A DNA stretch of 45,646 nucleotides from Candidatus Bathyarchaeia archaeon (GCA_038852285.1 JAWCKG010000011.1:1-45646), one strand, 5' to 3'. Shown: positions 24,330 through 33,995, counted from the stretch's first letter. Notes: generated by a model from the letters alone, not told the origin. A program made the numbers and translations.

Positions 24330-25813
24330 AAACGGATTTCCTAGTGATTGGAAGCGGAATCGCAGGCCTCAGCTTCGCTTTAAAAGCCTCTAAACACGGT
24401 AGGATAATGGTGCTCACCAAGAAGAGCGCCCCTGAGTCGAACACGAACTACGCTCAGGGAGGAATCGCCGCCGCCATCGGAGAGGACGACAGCCCTCGAC
24501 TCCACTTTCAGGACACGGTCAGGGTAGGATGCGGCCTATGCGACGAGGCGGCGGTGGAGATTCTCGTCGAAAACGCACCCATGGTAATAGAGGAGTTGCA
24601 GTCACTTGGAGTAGAGTTCGACAAGGACAAGCAGGGAAGGCTCCTCCTAAGCAGGGAGGCCGGCCACAGCAGAAACAGGACAGTCTACATAGGCGACGCG
24701 ACCGGGAGGGGGATTGAAAAGGCGCTCCTCCACCAGGTGCGGCGGATAGGGAAGGACATCAGCCTCCTTGAAGGATGCATCGCCATCGACCTAATCGTCG
24801 AGGATGGAAGATGCTGGGGTGCCAGAGCCCTAGACGTAGATGGGAAGCGCGTATTCGAAATCTATTCCAAGGTCACGGTCCTAGCCACGGGTGGAATAGG
24901 CCAAATCTACCGCATGACCTCGAACCCAGCCGTCGCCACGGGCGACGGCATCGCCATGGCCCACCGAGCTGGAGCCTCGGTCAAGGACATGGAGTTCATT
25001 CAGTTTCACCCCACCGCCTTCTACAAAGGGGGAAGAGCCCTCTTCCTGATATCCGAGACCCTACGAGGCGAGGGAGGCGTCCTCCGAAACTGGCGAGGAG
25101 AGGCGTTCATGAAAAACTACCACAAGGATGGGGATCTAGCGCCCCGGGACGTCGCCGCCCGATCAGTCTACCTGGAGCTTAAGAAAGGCCCAGTCTACCT
25201 AGACGTAAGGCACATGGGGGATGCCTTCATCAAGAAACGGTTCCCCAACATCTACAGGAGATGCCTCCGCCAAGGCGTCGACATCACTAAAGACCTCATA
25301 CCCATAACCCCCGCCGCCCACTACCTCTGCGGAGGCGTTAAAACGAACACGTACGGTGAAACCGACATTAAAGGGCTATTCGCCTTCGGCGAATGCGCAT
25401 GCACAGGGGTCCATGGGGCCAACAGGCTGGCGGGCAACTCCCTCCTGGAGTCGATCGTCTTCAGCTTCAGGGCTGAAGAAAAAGTCACAGACTACCTTGA
25501 AGATATACCGAGGCAGACTCACGCCCCAGCGTACCCCAGGAGGATCGCGAAACGCTCTATGAAAGCCATCCCGGTCAGGCGGGAGCTTCAGAGTACGATG
25601 TGGGACTACGTGGGGATCGTCAGAACAAGGGAGGGGCTTGAACACGCTTTGGAAGAGCTTGACCGCCTGGAGGCTGAAGCGGCCGAGCTGCAGCGAAGCA
25701 CCATTAGCCCAACCCTCATAGAGCTGGGAAACATGATAGCAGTGTCAAGGCTAACCGTCCAGGCCGCCCTCGACAGGAAGGAAAGTGTCGGAACACACTA
25801 CGTTCTCCGGTAG
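24326..25813 (+). CDS. nadB: L-aspartate oxidase
   Basis: NadB, 495 residues, a FAD enzyme that oxidises L-aspartate to iminoaspartate for NadA. GSGIAGLSFALKASKHG is the Rossmann dinucleotide motif, NTNYAQGGIAAAIG and SREAGHSRNRTVY are substrate-loop hallmarks of the succinate dehydrogenase/aspartate oxidase family, and MEFIQFHPTAFY and GANRLAGNSLLE complete the FAD site. The TTG start overlaps the nadA stop by four bases, so the unstable iminoaspartate intermediate is made by coupled genes. Confidence 0.96.
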   Translation: MKTDFLVIGSGIAGLSFALKASKHGRIMVLTKKSAPESNTNYAQGGIAAAIGEDDSPRLHFQDTVRVGCGLCDEAAVEILVENAPMVIEELQSLGVEFDKDKQGRLLLSREAGHSRNRTVYIGDATGRGIEKALLHQVRRIGKDISLLEGCIAIDLIVEDGRCWGARALDVDGKRVFEIYSKVTVLATGGIGQIYRMTSNPAVATGDGIAMAHRAGASVKDMEFIQFHPTAFYKGGRALFLISETLRGEGGVLRNWRGEAFMKNYHKDGDLAPRDVAARSVYLELKKGPVYLDVRHMGDAFIKKRFPNIYRRCLRQGVDITKDLIPITPAAHYLCGGVKTNTYGETDIKGLFAFGECACTGVHGANRLAGNSLLESIVFSFRAEEKVTDYLEDIPRQTHAPAYPRRIAKRSMKAIPVRRELQSTMWDYVGIVRTREGLEHALEELDRLEAEAAELQRSTISPTLIELGNMIAVSRLTVQAALDRKESVGTHYVLR

Positions 25814-25883
25814 CCTTTTCAACCCATACGCCTTTAGAAAGGACGAAGATTAACGGTAAAAGCGGATCGATGAGGGGAGAGAT

Positions 25884-26702
25884 GTGGAGACTGAGAAGCT
25901 AATATTGGCGGCCTTGGAAGAGGATCGCTGCGATGAAGACGTTACCACGAACGCCATAATACCTCGGGGCCTGCGGATAAGAGGAGCCATATACGTGAAG
26001 GCGGAGGGCGTGGTCGCGGGGATAGAAGTCGCCCAGAAGGTCTTTCTTCACGGAGGCTCAGCCGTCACCTTCACCCCACTCGTCAAGGACGGCGACCACG
26101 TCACCCCAGGCCAGAAGATCGCTGAGATAAGCGGCGACGCCCACACAATCCTCTCCCGGGAGAGGGTGGCGCTGAACTTTCTCCAACACCTATCAGGAGT
26201 AGCCACCGCCACCAGAGAATACGTTAAGCGGGCAGGAGGCGTCAAGATACTGGATACGAGGAAGACAACCCCCGGCCTCCGCGACTTGGAGAAGGCCGCA
26301 GTGAGGGCGGGCGGAGGACATAACCATAGGTTAAGCCTCGCCGAGATGGTTCTCATCAAAGACAACCACTTGGCGATCATAGGAAGCATACCCGAGGCGG
26401 TCATGCACGCTAGGAGGCGAACTCGTCTGAAGGTTGAAGTTGAGGCCAAGACGCTCAGCGAGGTGATGGAAGCCCTCAAAGCCAAGCCGGATCGAATAAT
26501 GCTGGACAACATGAGCCTAGTTGAGATGAGGAAGGCCATAGAAGCGATCCGCTCCTCCGGTTTACAGGTAGAGATCGAAGTCTCAGGCGGGGTAACCCTA
26601 GACACCGTAAACCAGATCGCAGAGCTGGGGCCAGACTACATCTCTGTAGGGTCTCTAACCCACTCGGCGAAAGCCCTGGACATGAGCCTCGAGGTTGAGT
26701 AA
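25884..26702 (+). CDS. nadC: Quinolinate phosphoribosyltransferase
   Basis: NadC, 272 residues. It converts quinolinate and PRPP into nicotinate mononucleotide with loss of CO2, the third step of the pathway. LNFLQHLSGVATATREY, DTRKTTPGLRDLEKAAV, GGGHNHRLSLAEMVLIKDNH and EVEVSGG-type IEVSGGVTLDTV strands are all present, covering the PRPP and quinolinate ligands. The GTG start follows a strong GAGGGGAGA ribosome site, 70 bases after nadB. No nadD or nadE is nearby. Confidence 0.96.
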   Translation: METEKLILAALEEDRCDEDVTTNAIIPRGLRIRGAIYVKAEGVVAGIEVAQKVFLHGGSAVTFTPLVKDGDHVTPGQKIAEISGDAHTILSRERVALNFLQHLSGVATATREYVKRAGGVKILDTRKTTPGLRDLEKAAVRAGGGHNHRLSLAEMVLIKDNHLAIIGSIPEAVMHARRRTRLKVEVEAKTLSEVMEALKAKPDRIMLDNMSLVEMRKAIEAIRSSGLQVEIEVSGGVTLDTVNQIAELGPDYISVGSLTHSAKALDMSLEVE

Positions 26703-26781
26703 CCGACCCATCGAAAAGATATCCGAGCTTTATGATGGTTAGCCTCATAAGTCTGTTAATTTGCTGATGATTTACGCAGCC

Positions 26782-27300
26782 TCAGAGGTTCAACCTCCAT
26801 AGATAGAAGTTTAACGTAGCTGCGATCGTAACCCATGCGAGATAAGGGATAAGCAACATGGAGGAAAGCTTACTTATCTTGGAAAATACCAACATGGTGA
26901 GAAGTATCATGATCCATAGAAGGACGATCTCTACGAACCCGTAAAAGGGGTTGCGTAAGCCGAAGAACAAATATGACCAAATTCCGTTCAAAGCCAATTG
27001 AACGGCGAAGATGGTTAAGGCAGGAATTATCTTCCCCCTCTCTCCTCCTCTAACCAGTATTAGGAACAAGGAGAGCCCCATCAAAAGGTATAGGATCGTC
27101 CAAACAGGGGCAAACACCCAGCCCGGCGGGGTAAAGGCAGGCTTCGTAAGGTTCGGATACCACGTCGAGACGGATGAAGAAGTAAAGATCGCTCCAACTC
27201 CCCCAACTATTTGACAGAGCATAATGGAGAAGATAAATTTCACCACATCGGCCCGACACCTAAATAAACGGCTGGTCACACAACTCACTTCCAATACCAT
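26782..27300 (-). CDS. tspO: TspO/MBR family membrane protein
   Basis: A five-helix TspO protein. STWYPNLTKPAFTPPGWVFA then PVWTILYLLMGLSLFLI is the signature of the tetrapyrrole-binding loop and second helix, NGIWSYLFFGLRNP follows, and WVTIAATLNFYLWRLN closes the protein. TspO binds porphyrins and related ligands. The frame from ATG 27300 gives 172 residues, longer than usual, but a TATA-like TTTTTATACC sits about 20 bases before it. A GTG at 27243 would give a family-like 153 residues, so the start is open. Confidence 0.93.
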   Translation of the reverse strand: MVLEVSCVTSRLFRCRADVVKFIFSIMLCQIVGGVGAIFTSSSVSTWYPNLTKPAFTPPGWVFAPVWTILYLLMGLSLFLILVRGGERGKIIPALTIFAVQLALNGIWSYLFFGLRNPFYGFVEIVLLWIMILLTMLVFSKISKLSSMLLIPYLAWVTIAATLNFYLWRLNL

Positions 27301-27393
27301 TCAATAGCGATCCCGGTATAAAAACACCATCAACTAGATTTAGGAAATTTATTAACTTTTGAGGCTGGTCCTCTTTTAGATTATTATTTGATT

Positions 27394-29202
27394 TTAACTT
27401 TTACGGGCGCCGCATGATGTGCAGAATTCATCCTCCGCTTTTAAAGGCGCCCCGCAATGTTGACAGTACATGGGAGCTTGCACGAAGCCGGGTTTAATTC
27501 TCCTTCTCCTCCTAACCGCGATGGCTCCGACCGCCGCTACGATGATGGCTAACGCGGGTAAAATCATGAGCAGAGGATTTTGCCTCGCGAGTAACGTCAG
27601 CTTATTCATGAACGACTTTTCAACCGTGAAATGTTCACTTTCGCTTACCGCTAGTGCGTTGCCGCTCTCATCGTAAAGAATCGCTTTCACGTCCCATTCT
27701 CCCAAGGCGCTTGGGGTGAATTCGTCGCTGAAGCTACCGTCGGGTTTAACGTTTACTATGCGCGTAACGGCTCCCCCCTCGCCGTCGGAGAACTCCGAGG
27801 AGCTGTATCGAAGGGTAAGTTTCGTGCCAGGCGTTGGGGGCGTTAGGGCGCCTGTCACCTTAACATTCACCCCTTCAACCTCCGAGCGTATTGTGAGTGT
27901 GAAGGGTTTCTTCTTAACAGTTAAAGCAACTTCAACGGAGTGGGTTTTTCCTCCTCCTTCACCTCGAATGTTTAAGATGTATGAGCCCTCACGGGTTGAG
28001 AGGGGTACGTTCAAGTTTAGGGTCGAGGTGTAAGGAGGAAGGCCTGAGGAAACCGTGAATCCTGATGTAACCCCGCTGGGAGCGCCTGACACTGTTAAGC
28101 TTACGGGTTTGTCGAATTGTCCCAATGGCTTTACCTGCACTTGAAGACTTGCAGAATCTCCCTGCTCTAATGTGATGGTTTCCGGTTGCACGGTAAGTTC
28201 GAAATCCTTCTCTTTAACTATGAGAGTTGCTGTAGCGGTTTTAGCGATTCCGCCGCCGGTTGCGGTTACCGTTAAAGTGTAGCTTCCCGGGGATGAGGAT
28301 GACGAGGCGTCAACCGTGAGCGTTGTAGTGTATGTGGGAGTCCCTGACGGCGGCGTGAAGATGGAGGAAACGTCGCTGGGTAAGCCTGTAACGGTTAAGG
28401 ACACAGGTTGCGCTGCGCCGCTAACGAGGCTGACGGTAACGGTGTATGAGTTTTCCTCGCCAATGTTCACCGTTTGACTGGTGGGGGAGATTGAGAGGGA
28501 ATAGTCGAACAGCGCTTCAACCATCAACGTTGCCGCCGCTGATCGGGTCAATCCTCTGGCCGAAAGCGAGAAGGTAAATGAATATGCTCCCGGTGGAGTA
28601 GCGTCCGATGTCGCTATGTCAAGGATTCCACGCGCCACATTGACTCTCATGCTTCGGTCTAATCCTGAGACATCCCATGTAAAACTGATACCTTGATACG
28701 AGGGGTCACTGTACGTCACGGCCCAGTTAAACCTCGCCGTTTCCCCCTTCTTCACCGTTATAGTTGAGGGGGATAACGAAATGGTGAAGTCGAAGGGAGC
28801 CCTCGCAACTATCTGGAAGGAAGCGGTGCCCTCCCATATGTCGAACTCTAACCCCACAACCACTTTTACAGTATAGTATCCAGGTATGGTTAGGAAGGAG
28901 CCGCTGATAGTGTACGTATATGTCACTCCGGTTACGATGTTTACCGTCCCAGCTGTAACAGTTCCCGCCGGACCGCTGACAATTATCTGCGCGGTTCCTG
29001 GAACTCCTCCTCCATATCCCGCCTGAAAAATCACGGCCACGGGTTCGCCGGCATAATACACTGAACGACTCGTCCTCACCATTACATCTCCATTAACACC
29101 CCTTACCGACGGAGCCGCGAGCAGAACCAAAGTCATTAGGAGCAGGCATTTAACTACCCCTCTAAAACATATAGGCTGAGTTTTGAAGTTAACAGGATTC
29201 AA
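27394..29202 (-). CDS. Secreted, membrane-anchored Ig-like repeat protein with zinc ribbon
   Basis: A 602-residue protein. A signal peptide (core KCLLLMTLVLLAAPSVRG) leads into about five beta-sandwich repeats of 90-100 residues. The first is MG2-like (VRTSRSVYYAGEPVAVIFQA) and two others contain SISPTSQTVNIGEENSYTVT and LTVQPETITLEQGDSASLQV. Near residue 550 there is one membrane helix (LLMILPALAIIVAAVGAIAV), then RRRRR as stop-transfer and a cytoplasmic zinc ribbon CQHCGAPL and CTSCGARKS. It is likely a cell-surface structural or adhesion protein. The cytoplasmic zinc ribbon resembles that of the RDD protein elsewhere in the window. Confidence 0.88.
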   Translation of the reverse strand: MNPVNFKTQPICFRGVVKCLLLMTLVLLAAPSVRGVNGDVMVRTSRSVYYAGEPVAVIFQAGYGGGVPGTAQIIVSGPAGTVTAGTVNIVTGVTYTYTISGSFLTIPGYYTVKVVVGLEFDIWEGTASFQIVARAPFDFTISLSPSTITVKKGETARFNWAVTYSDPSYQGISFTWDVSGLDRSMRVNVARGILDIATSDATPPGAYSFTFSLSARGLTRSAAATLMVEALFDYSLSISPTSQTVNIGEENSYTVTVSLVSGAAQPVSLTVTGLPSDVSSIFTPPSGTPTYTTTLTVDASSSSSPGSYTLTVTATGGGIAKTATATLIVKEKDFELTVQPETITLEQGDSASLQVQVKPLGQFDKPVSLTVSGAPSGVTSGFTVSSGLPPYTSTLNLNVPLSTREGSYILNIRGEGGGKTHSVEVALTVKKKPFTLTIRSEVEGVNVKVTGALTPPTPGTKLTLRYSSSEFSDGEGGAVTRIVNVKPDGSFSDEFTPSALGEWDVKAILYDESGNALAVSESEHFTVEKSFMNKLTLLARQNPLLMILPALAIIVAAVGAIAVRRRRRIKPGFVQAPMYCQHCGAPLKAEDEFCTSCGARKS

Positions 29203-29563
29203 ATCATTTTACCGACCGATAAGTGGATCTTCCGCGTATTTATTGTTATTGCTTACCATCCCATTAACCCCATCTTTTAAGACGCGGGTTGAAAACGCGT
29301 TCATGCTGGATTTCAGTTGCTTAGCCCACTTACCATATTGGAGAGTTAACTCAGGGCATGTCAAGCCCGATTATGCATGGTTGGATTTACAGCCCTCCGC
29401 CCCGGTAAGGAAAAAGGAGAGCAAAACGATTGCCTAACGCATCAACGCTCATTAATTGCCGAGGTTTCATCGATCCGGTATGCGAGGAAGCTTGCCTCCT
29501 GAAGGCCAGTGTTAACCAGCCTAATTAAATGAGCGTTTACATGTATAAGATTCGGGAATAAGT
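29203..29563. other. Intergenic region between Ig-repeat gene and thi operon
   Basis: About 360 bases, the upstream side of the Ig-repeat gene. An 84-codon forward frame exists, but it overlaps the promoter side and shows no family or ribosome site. The right half contains a long-spaced inverted repeat. Confidence 0.5.
29444..29537. repeat. 14-bp inverted repeat with one insertion, ~65 bp apart
   Basis: AACGCTCATTAATT (29444-29457) and AATTAAATGAGCGTT (29523-29537) are reverse complements apart from one extra A. Between them lies a smaller GAGG/CCTC hairpin. The whole unit of about 94 bases stands just downstream of the thi operon stop, so it may be a terminator, or the ends of a tiny non-autonomous element. 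Confidence 0.5.
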
Positions 29564-30913
29564 TTAGGGGTTTATGAGCTGGCTGAGCTGAACTACCCTT
29601 TTAGCGACATCGACCGCGTCTTTACCCAGAATGATCGTCATAGGCTCTTTTCCATAGTCGCCTTGATGGTAGATTACGTCCGGAACCTTTCCGAGCTTTT
29701 TAATGGCCTCCTCAGCACCCCAGATCGTGGTCATGCCTTCCTTCTCCTTAACTTCGAGGGGTTCAAGCTTCCTATCGTAGGAGGATACGGCCATGCCTAG
29801 GGATTCGCAGAGGCTGATCAGCCGCTTCGAGTATTTTATGTTCATGGCGGACCTGATCTCCGGGTTATGCTTCACGGCCACGAGAATCGTGTTGGCGACG
29901 TGTTTTGACGCACCGAACGTGGGGTGAGATGAGGCCTTAACGCCGGCTTGAAGCCTAACGATCCTTCCCGGTATGGCGGCTACATCCATGGTTGACGCTG
30001 CGTGGCTTAAAGCCATGGCGATGTTGGATTGGGATTCAGGTATCAGAGACGCCACCTTTGGGGCTTTTTCCAGCATTTCTACAGCCTTCTCCACGGTTGT
30101 TAGAACTGCGTATTTCTCAGCTTCCCGGTAAAGCGGGGCCATCGGGTTTACAGGTCCGAACCCTTTCCCAACAGGGTAAGCGAATCTAATGGCTTGGGAG
30201 ATGAATTCCTTCGCTTTTTTAACCGCGTCCTCAACGGTTTCCCCCTTGGCCATGTAGGCCGCGATGGCTGCTGAAAAGGCGCATCCAGTGCCATGGGTGT
30301 TCTTGGACATGATCCTCTCACCCTCGTACACCTTACACTTGCCCTCACAGTACAGCGTGTCATACACTTTATCCAAGCCCATGTGCCCACCTTTCACCAC
30401 GACGGCTCCGGCCCCAAGCCGACATATCTGCTCAGCAGCCCTCTCCACATCCTTTAAGGACTCTATTTTGAAGCCTGACAATGCTTCAGCCTCCATGATG
30501 TTCGGGGTAACGATCGTAGCCATAGGAATCAACCTCCTAACCAACACGTCGACAGCTTCCTTCTTTAACAGGGGGGCTCCGCTTTTAGAGATCATGACAG
30601 GATCCACAACCAACGGGAAAACGTGTTTCTTAACTTGCTCGGCCACTGTGCAGATGATTTCCGGTGAGTATAGCATACCTGTTTTAGCCGCGTCGACGCC
30701 GATGTCCTCGACGACAGCTTCGATCTGAGCCTTCACGATCTCAGGGCTTATCCCCTGAACCCCAGTCACCGCTCGGGTGTTCTGAGCCGTGATGGCGGTG
30801 ACGGCTGTCATGCCGTAGACTCCGAGGGAGGCGAATGTTTTAAGGTCCGCCTGTACCCCAGCGCCTCCGCCTGAGTCCGACCCCGCGATGGTAAGTGCTC
30901 TCGGAACCTTCAT
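29564..30913 (-). CDS. thiDN: Bifunctional HMP/HMP-P kinase and ThiN thiamine-phosphate synthase
   Basis: A 449-residue fusion. Residues 1-265 are Thi[31 protein letters not shown]-type loop, [15 protein letters not shown] and the anion hole [18 protein letters not shown]. It phosphorylates HMP twice. Residues about 275-449 are Thi[38 protein letters not shown] and [19 protein letters not shown]. ThiN joins HMP-PP to thiazole phosphate and replaces ThiE in many archaea. AGGTG stands six bases before the ATG, whose ATGA overlaps the permease stop. It is the last gene of the riboswitch operon. Confidence 0.96.
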   Translation of the reverse strand: MKVPRALTIAGSDSGGGAGVQADLKTFASLGVYGMTAVTAITAQNTRAVTGVQGISPEIVKAQIEAVVEDIGVDAAKTGMLYSPEIICTVAEQVKKHVFPLVVDPVMISKSGAPLLKKEAVDVLVRRLIPMATIVTPNIMEAEALSGFKIESLKDVERAAEQICRLGAGAVVVKGGHMGLDKVYDTLYCEGKCKVYEGERIMSKNTHGTGCAFSAAIAAYMAKGETVEDAVKKAKEFISQAIRFAYPVGKGFGPVNPMAPLYREAEKYAVLTTVEKAVEMLEKAPKVASLIPESQSNIAMALSHAASTMDVAAIPGRIVRLQAGVKASSHPTFGASKHVANTILVAVKHNPEIRSAMNIKYSKRLISLCESLGMAVSSYDRKLEPLEVKEKEGMTTIWGAEEAIKKLGKVPDVIYHQGDYGKEPMTIILGKDAVDVAKRVVQLSQLINP

Positions 30914-32187
30914 CTTCTACACCTTTTAACGCGTGAAAGCGCGTAGTTGATTAAAGCTGATATGAGAAATGATGGAATGCTTGAGCCAACCCAGGGATAA
31001 AACCTCGACAGCGCGAAGTAAAACGCCACGCCGATGAGCCATGAGGCGAGGGCTCTCGGGTTTAGCGGTTCAGCCTTAGAATAGAACTCTTCAACTCGAT
31101 ACTTCCCCTTCCTTACTGCGAAGAAGTCTGAAAACAATGTGCCCAGCAAGGGGACGAAGAGGGCTCCGATCATCAACAGGAAGGATTCATACTGGGTTAT
31201 GGGTATTGACAACGCTAGGGCGACGCTTAACCCGGCGACGAGTAAGATGAACCTTCTCTGCTTGACGTTGGGGAAAAGGTTTTGAAGGGAGACGGCTGAT
31301 GAGTATATGTCGGCGAAGGCGTTGTCTGTTTCATCCACCAAAATGAGGATCAACGCCAACCCTCCGAGGAAGAGGATCGATATCGAGGACACGATGTCAG
31401 TGATGCCGGTGAAGGCGATGATGGCTGCCCCCAGAAAGTAAAACCACGTGTTTGCGATCGTGTAGCCTAAAACGGTTCCCATGAAACCCTCCCCATCGCG
31501 CCTAGCAAACCTGTTGTAATCGGAAATTAAAGGCCACCATGAAATGGGCATCGCGATCACTAAATCTAGGGCCAAAAGCAGCGGCATCTCACCAGTGCCA
31601 GGCTTAAAAAATGCCGTTAAGGACCCGGGCTTGGAAAACACTTGGATGGTTATCCATATGGTTGAGCCGTAAACAAACCATATGGCCGCCTTTTCTAGCC
31701 ATTGACGAATCACCGCCACCGGCCCCCCTATCGCTAGGAGGCTGCAGAAAACGGCGAAGACGATGATCCACAAGGGCTTCGTAAAGGGCCCCACCAGCCT
31801 TCCAGATATGGAGGACGCCGCCTCGCCCATGATGATGAGCTCGAAAGTCGTCCATCCGATAAGCTGGATCACGTTGAGGCAGGTGGGAAGATACGAACCC
31901 CTCGCTCCTAAAATAGGCCTCAGGCTGACCATAGTTGGCACCCCATACCTGGAGCCGATCACACCAGCCGAAGCCAACAACACGCTTCCAATGATCGAAC
32001 CAACCGCCGACACACACAGTATCTCCAACATGCCTAGGCTAGGGTAGAGGAGGGATCCGGCGAGGAATACGAGAAGCCCAACACCTAAACTTGACCATAA
32101 AGCGAAGTAGTCTATGAACCTCAAGCCCTTAACTTCGAGGGGGACAGGTTCAACACCCCACTCGGGGGGAAGACGAACCTTCAACAT
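30910..32187 (-). CDS. NCS1-family permease (cytosine/HMP type)
   Basis: A 425-residue, roughly twelve-helix transporter of the CodB-like NCS1 family. Key stretches are [39 protein letters not shown] with its pyrimidine-site residues, and [17 protein letters not shown]. Because the gene is under a TPP riboswitch and followed by the HMP kinase, the cargo is probably hydroxymethylpyrimidine (or thiamine) rather than cytosine. This is inference. AGGTG lies six bases before ATG 32187. An ATA/GTG upstream in the ATPase gene is less likely. Confidence 0.9.
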   Translation of the reverse strand: MLKVRLPPEWGVEPVPLEVKGLRFIDYFALWSSLGVGLLVFLAGSLLYPSLGMLEILCVSAVGSIIGSVLLASAGVIGSRYGVPTMVSLRPILGARGSYLPTCLNVIQLIGWTTFELIIMGEAASSISGRLVGPFTKPLWIIVFAVFCSLLAIGGPVAVIRQWLEKAAIWFVYGSTIWITIQVFSKPGSLTAFFKPGTGEMPLLLALDLVIAMPISWWPLISDYNRFARRDGEGFMGTVLGYTIANTWFYFLGAAIIAFTGITDIVSSISILFLGGLALILILVDETDNAFADIYSSAVSLQNLFPNVKQRRFILLVAGLSVALALSIPITQYESFLLMIGALFVPLLGTLFSDFFAVRKGKYRVEEFYSKAEPLNPRALASWLIGVAFYFALSRFYPWVGSSIPSFLISALINYALSRVKRCRR

Positions 32188-32189
32188 CG

Positions 32190-32813
32190 TCAACACCTCT
32201 CATTCATTTTAGCATCATTCACCGCATGATCCATCTCGACAACATTGTCCATAGCTTCAGCCAGCTTCCTCATTAAGGCCCTTTCCCTCGAAGATACGCC
32301 TGACCCTTTGTCATCGTTAAGGCTGTTTCCACGATAACCGGTTAAAATACACGTCTTAGCCCTCGATAAAGTTGAAAGCAGCTTCTCCAAGCTGCCGCTG
32401 TGTAGATAGATGCTCACATCGTTTATGAATAGAATTTCCTTAGAATCTCCTTGTAGCTCGTTGAAAACTTTTTCTACGGCGCGCGCGTTTTCCTCCGCCA
32501 GCCTCACCACTTCCTCTCCGCTTTTCCCTTCAAGCCTCGGCGCCCTCACCTTCAAAGGCTTTAAAACCTTAACCGGCGAGTTGATTTTAACATAAGCCTC
32601 TAAGGGTGCTCCAACTACCTTTCCTGAAGAAACCTTAATATTTGGGGATAGGTCAACGACCGCGATCTTCTCCGAATAGCCCAGGCGAACGGCCTCCTCG
32701 ATCAGCTTAGCCATTAGCCTAGTCTTCCCGCTCCCCACCTCGCCGATGATCAAACTTCTTTTACCTAGGAACGTTGAAAACATCTGCGAAGCGTTATCGC
32801 CCTCACCTAACAT
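32190..32813 (-). CDS. Unrecognised P-loop NTPase inside the thi operon
   Basis: A 207-residue protein with a clear Walker A, SLIIGEVGSGKTRLMAKLIE, near residue 28, and a possible Walker B in KEILFINDVSIYL. No ABC signature (LSGGQ) is present, so it is not an ECF energiser. The middle KINSPVKVLKPLKVRAPRL is basic. I know no thiamine enzyme of this shape. GGTGA stands five bases before ATG 32813, and the gene begins inside the last 11 bases of thiW, so it is made with the transporter. A role in ThiW-dependent uptake or in regulation is inference. Confidence 0.75.
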   Translation of the reverse strand: MLGEGDNASQMFSTFLGKRSLIIGEVGSGKTRLMAKLIEEAVRLGYSEKIAVVDLSPNIKVSSGKVVGAPLEAYVKINSPVKVLKPLKVRAPRLEGKSGEEVVRLAEENARAVEKVFNELQGDSKEILFINDVSIYLHSGSLEKLLSTLSRAKTCILTGYRGNSLNDDKGSGVSSRERALMRKLAEAMDNVVEMDHAVNDAKMNERC

Positions 32814-33384
32814 GGCTTTCACCAACCTCAAGACCCAAACCTTTCAGTACGCTCGCCCTTCCCAATATAAGAAGCGACAAATAACCCATCACGCTCCCAG
32901 TCACGGAGCTGATGGACCAGCCGACCCACAGCGTTAGAAGCGACTGCCACAACCCAAGTTTTTCGATTAACGCTAAAAGTGGCCTCCAGGCTACGATGGG
33001 CGCCACCAATAGGAGCGAAAGGGTCGCCCCGATCATCACCGTTCCCACGGGTTCAAGCAAGGCCGCTGAGAAGCGTATGGGTCTTTTTCTCAATCGCCCA
33101 GTAACCTTGTAGGCTAAGCCTACGACTAAAGCCCCGGGAACGCCTCCTGGAAATGCGAATACGGTACCTACGCCCAGTAAATTCCTTATCACACCTACGA
33201 AAACGGCTACTAAAGCCGCCCACCAAGGCCCAATCAACACACCCGCTAAAGCGTTGATGAAGTGCTGACCTGGAAAGGCCCTGGTTCCGAGAAAGATGAA
33301 GTGGAAAAACGGTGAGATCACAACCCCGAGCGCTGTAAAACAGCTCACCAAAACCAGCTTCAAGGTTACCACTTTAACCTTCAT
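32803..33384 (-). CDS. thiW: ThiW, thiazole/thiamine-precursor uptake component
   Basis: A 193-residue, six-helix ThiW protein, the ECF S-component-like family under TPP riboswitches. Signatures are FFHFIFLGTRAFPGQHFINA and LAGVLIGPWWAALVAVFVG, then RNLLGVGTVFAFPGGVPGAL. ThiW is thought to carry hydroxyethylthiazole or a relative. No ECF T or A subunits are in this operon, though the next gene is a P-loop protein. The start at 33384 is fixed by GGAGGT six bases upstream, giving a shorter protein than the frame from 33408. Confidence 0.93.
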   Translation of the reverse strand: MKVKVVTLKLVLVSCFTALGVVISPFFHFIFLGTRAFPGQHFINALAGVLIGPWWAALVAVFVGVIRNLLGVGTVFAFPGGVPGALVVGLAYKVTGRLRKRPIRFSAALLEPVGTVMIGATLSLLLVAPIVAWRPLLALIEKLGLWQSLLTLWVGWSISSVTGSVMGYLSLLILGRASVLKGLGLEVGESHVR

Positions 33385-33522
33385 TTTTAAACCTCCAGAA
33401 CCATTCATTTAAACCAGGAGAAGTCGGGGGCAGAGCCACATTGAAACCCTTGGCCAACAAAAAATGAGGCGGCGAGCCTTGAACTCTAAGATTCCCCGGC
33501 TCCAACGTCTTCATAGGCTTAA

Positions 33523-33628
33523 CACCCTTTCCCTACGCCGGCATTACCCGGATCAGGTTCAAGGGGTCGACGGCGGATTCGCCGTCCTCTCAGCCAGGTT
33601 CCCCCAGCTCCCCCAGGACACCTGAAAG
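33523..33628 (-). ncRNA. TPP riboswitch (THI element)
   Basis: Reading leftward, the sequence has the invariant pyrimidine-sensor core CUGAGA after a GGGG-type stem, a variable hairpin (GACGGCGAAUCCGCCGUC), then ACCCUUGAACCUGAUC and GGGUAAUGCCGGCGUAGGGA, the pyrophosphate half. All conserved blocks of the THI family are intact and in order. About 140 bases separate it from the thiW start and hold the expression platform. It should turn the thi operon down when thiamine pyrophosphate is plentiful. Confidence 0.96.
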
Positions 33629-33641
33629 CGGGAACAAGTAA

Positions 33642-33653
33642 TATTTTAACCTT
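33642..33653 (-). promoter_or_regulatory. TATA box of the thi operon
   Basis: GGTTAAAATATT on the reverse strand puts the transcription start about 25 bases on, near 33622, at the first bases of the riboswitch. The message would start with the aptamer. Confidence 0.65.
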
Positions 33654-33943
33654 TCGAGGATCTTCAGGCGTTGAGAACCGTTGTCCGAAGAGGGCTTAAG
33701 ATTAAAAACAAGTTCAACGAGTTTATCAGAACATAAACCATATGTAAAACGTGACTTCTCCCTCATTGCTAGGTCATTCCGGTAACAGTTCTCATGATTT
33801 GTGAGCCAATTTCCATACGATCCATCTCAAGGATTTTGGTTTTGAGCATGAACGCCTTTTAGCTTTTGGAAAAGATGTTAAAGCGTTTAATGAACCGTCA
33901 AAACCAAGGGTTTTCACTATAGGCGGACCGAGAGGGGTGAAAA

Positions 33944-33951
33944 CGTTATAA
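33944..33951 (+). promoter_or_regulatory. TATA box of the PEBP gene
   Basis: GTTATAAA lies about 50 bases ahead of ATG 33996. It overlaps the GTG at 33954, which therefore cannot be the start. The remaining 33654-33943 stretch shows no gene. Confidence 0.6.
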
Positions 33952-33995
33952 ACGTGTTGGTAGAAGTTAACCTTAGATTTAAGAGAGGAAAAGTT

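Noticed and set aside
29183-29437. 84-codon forward frame upstream of the Ig-repeat gene
   Set aside because: It overlaps the signal-peptide coding start of the Ig-repeat gene on the other strand and has no recognisable domain or ribosome site.
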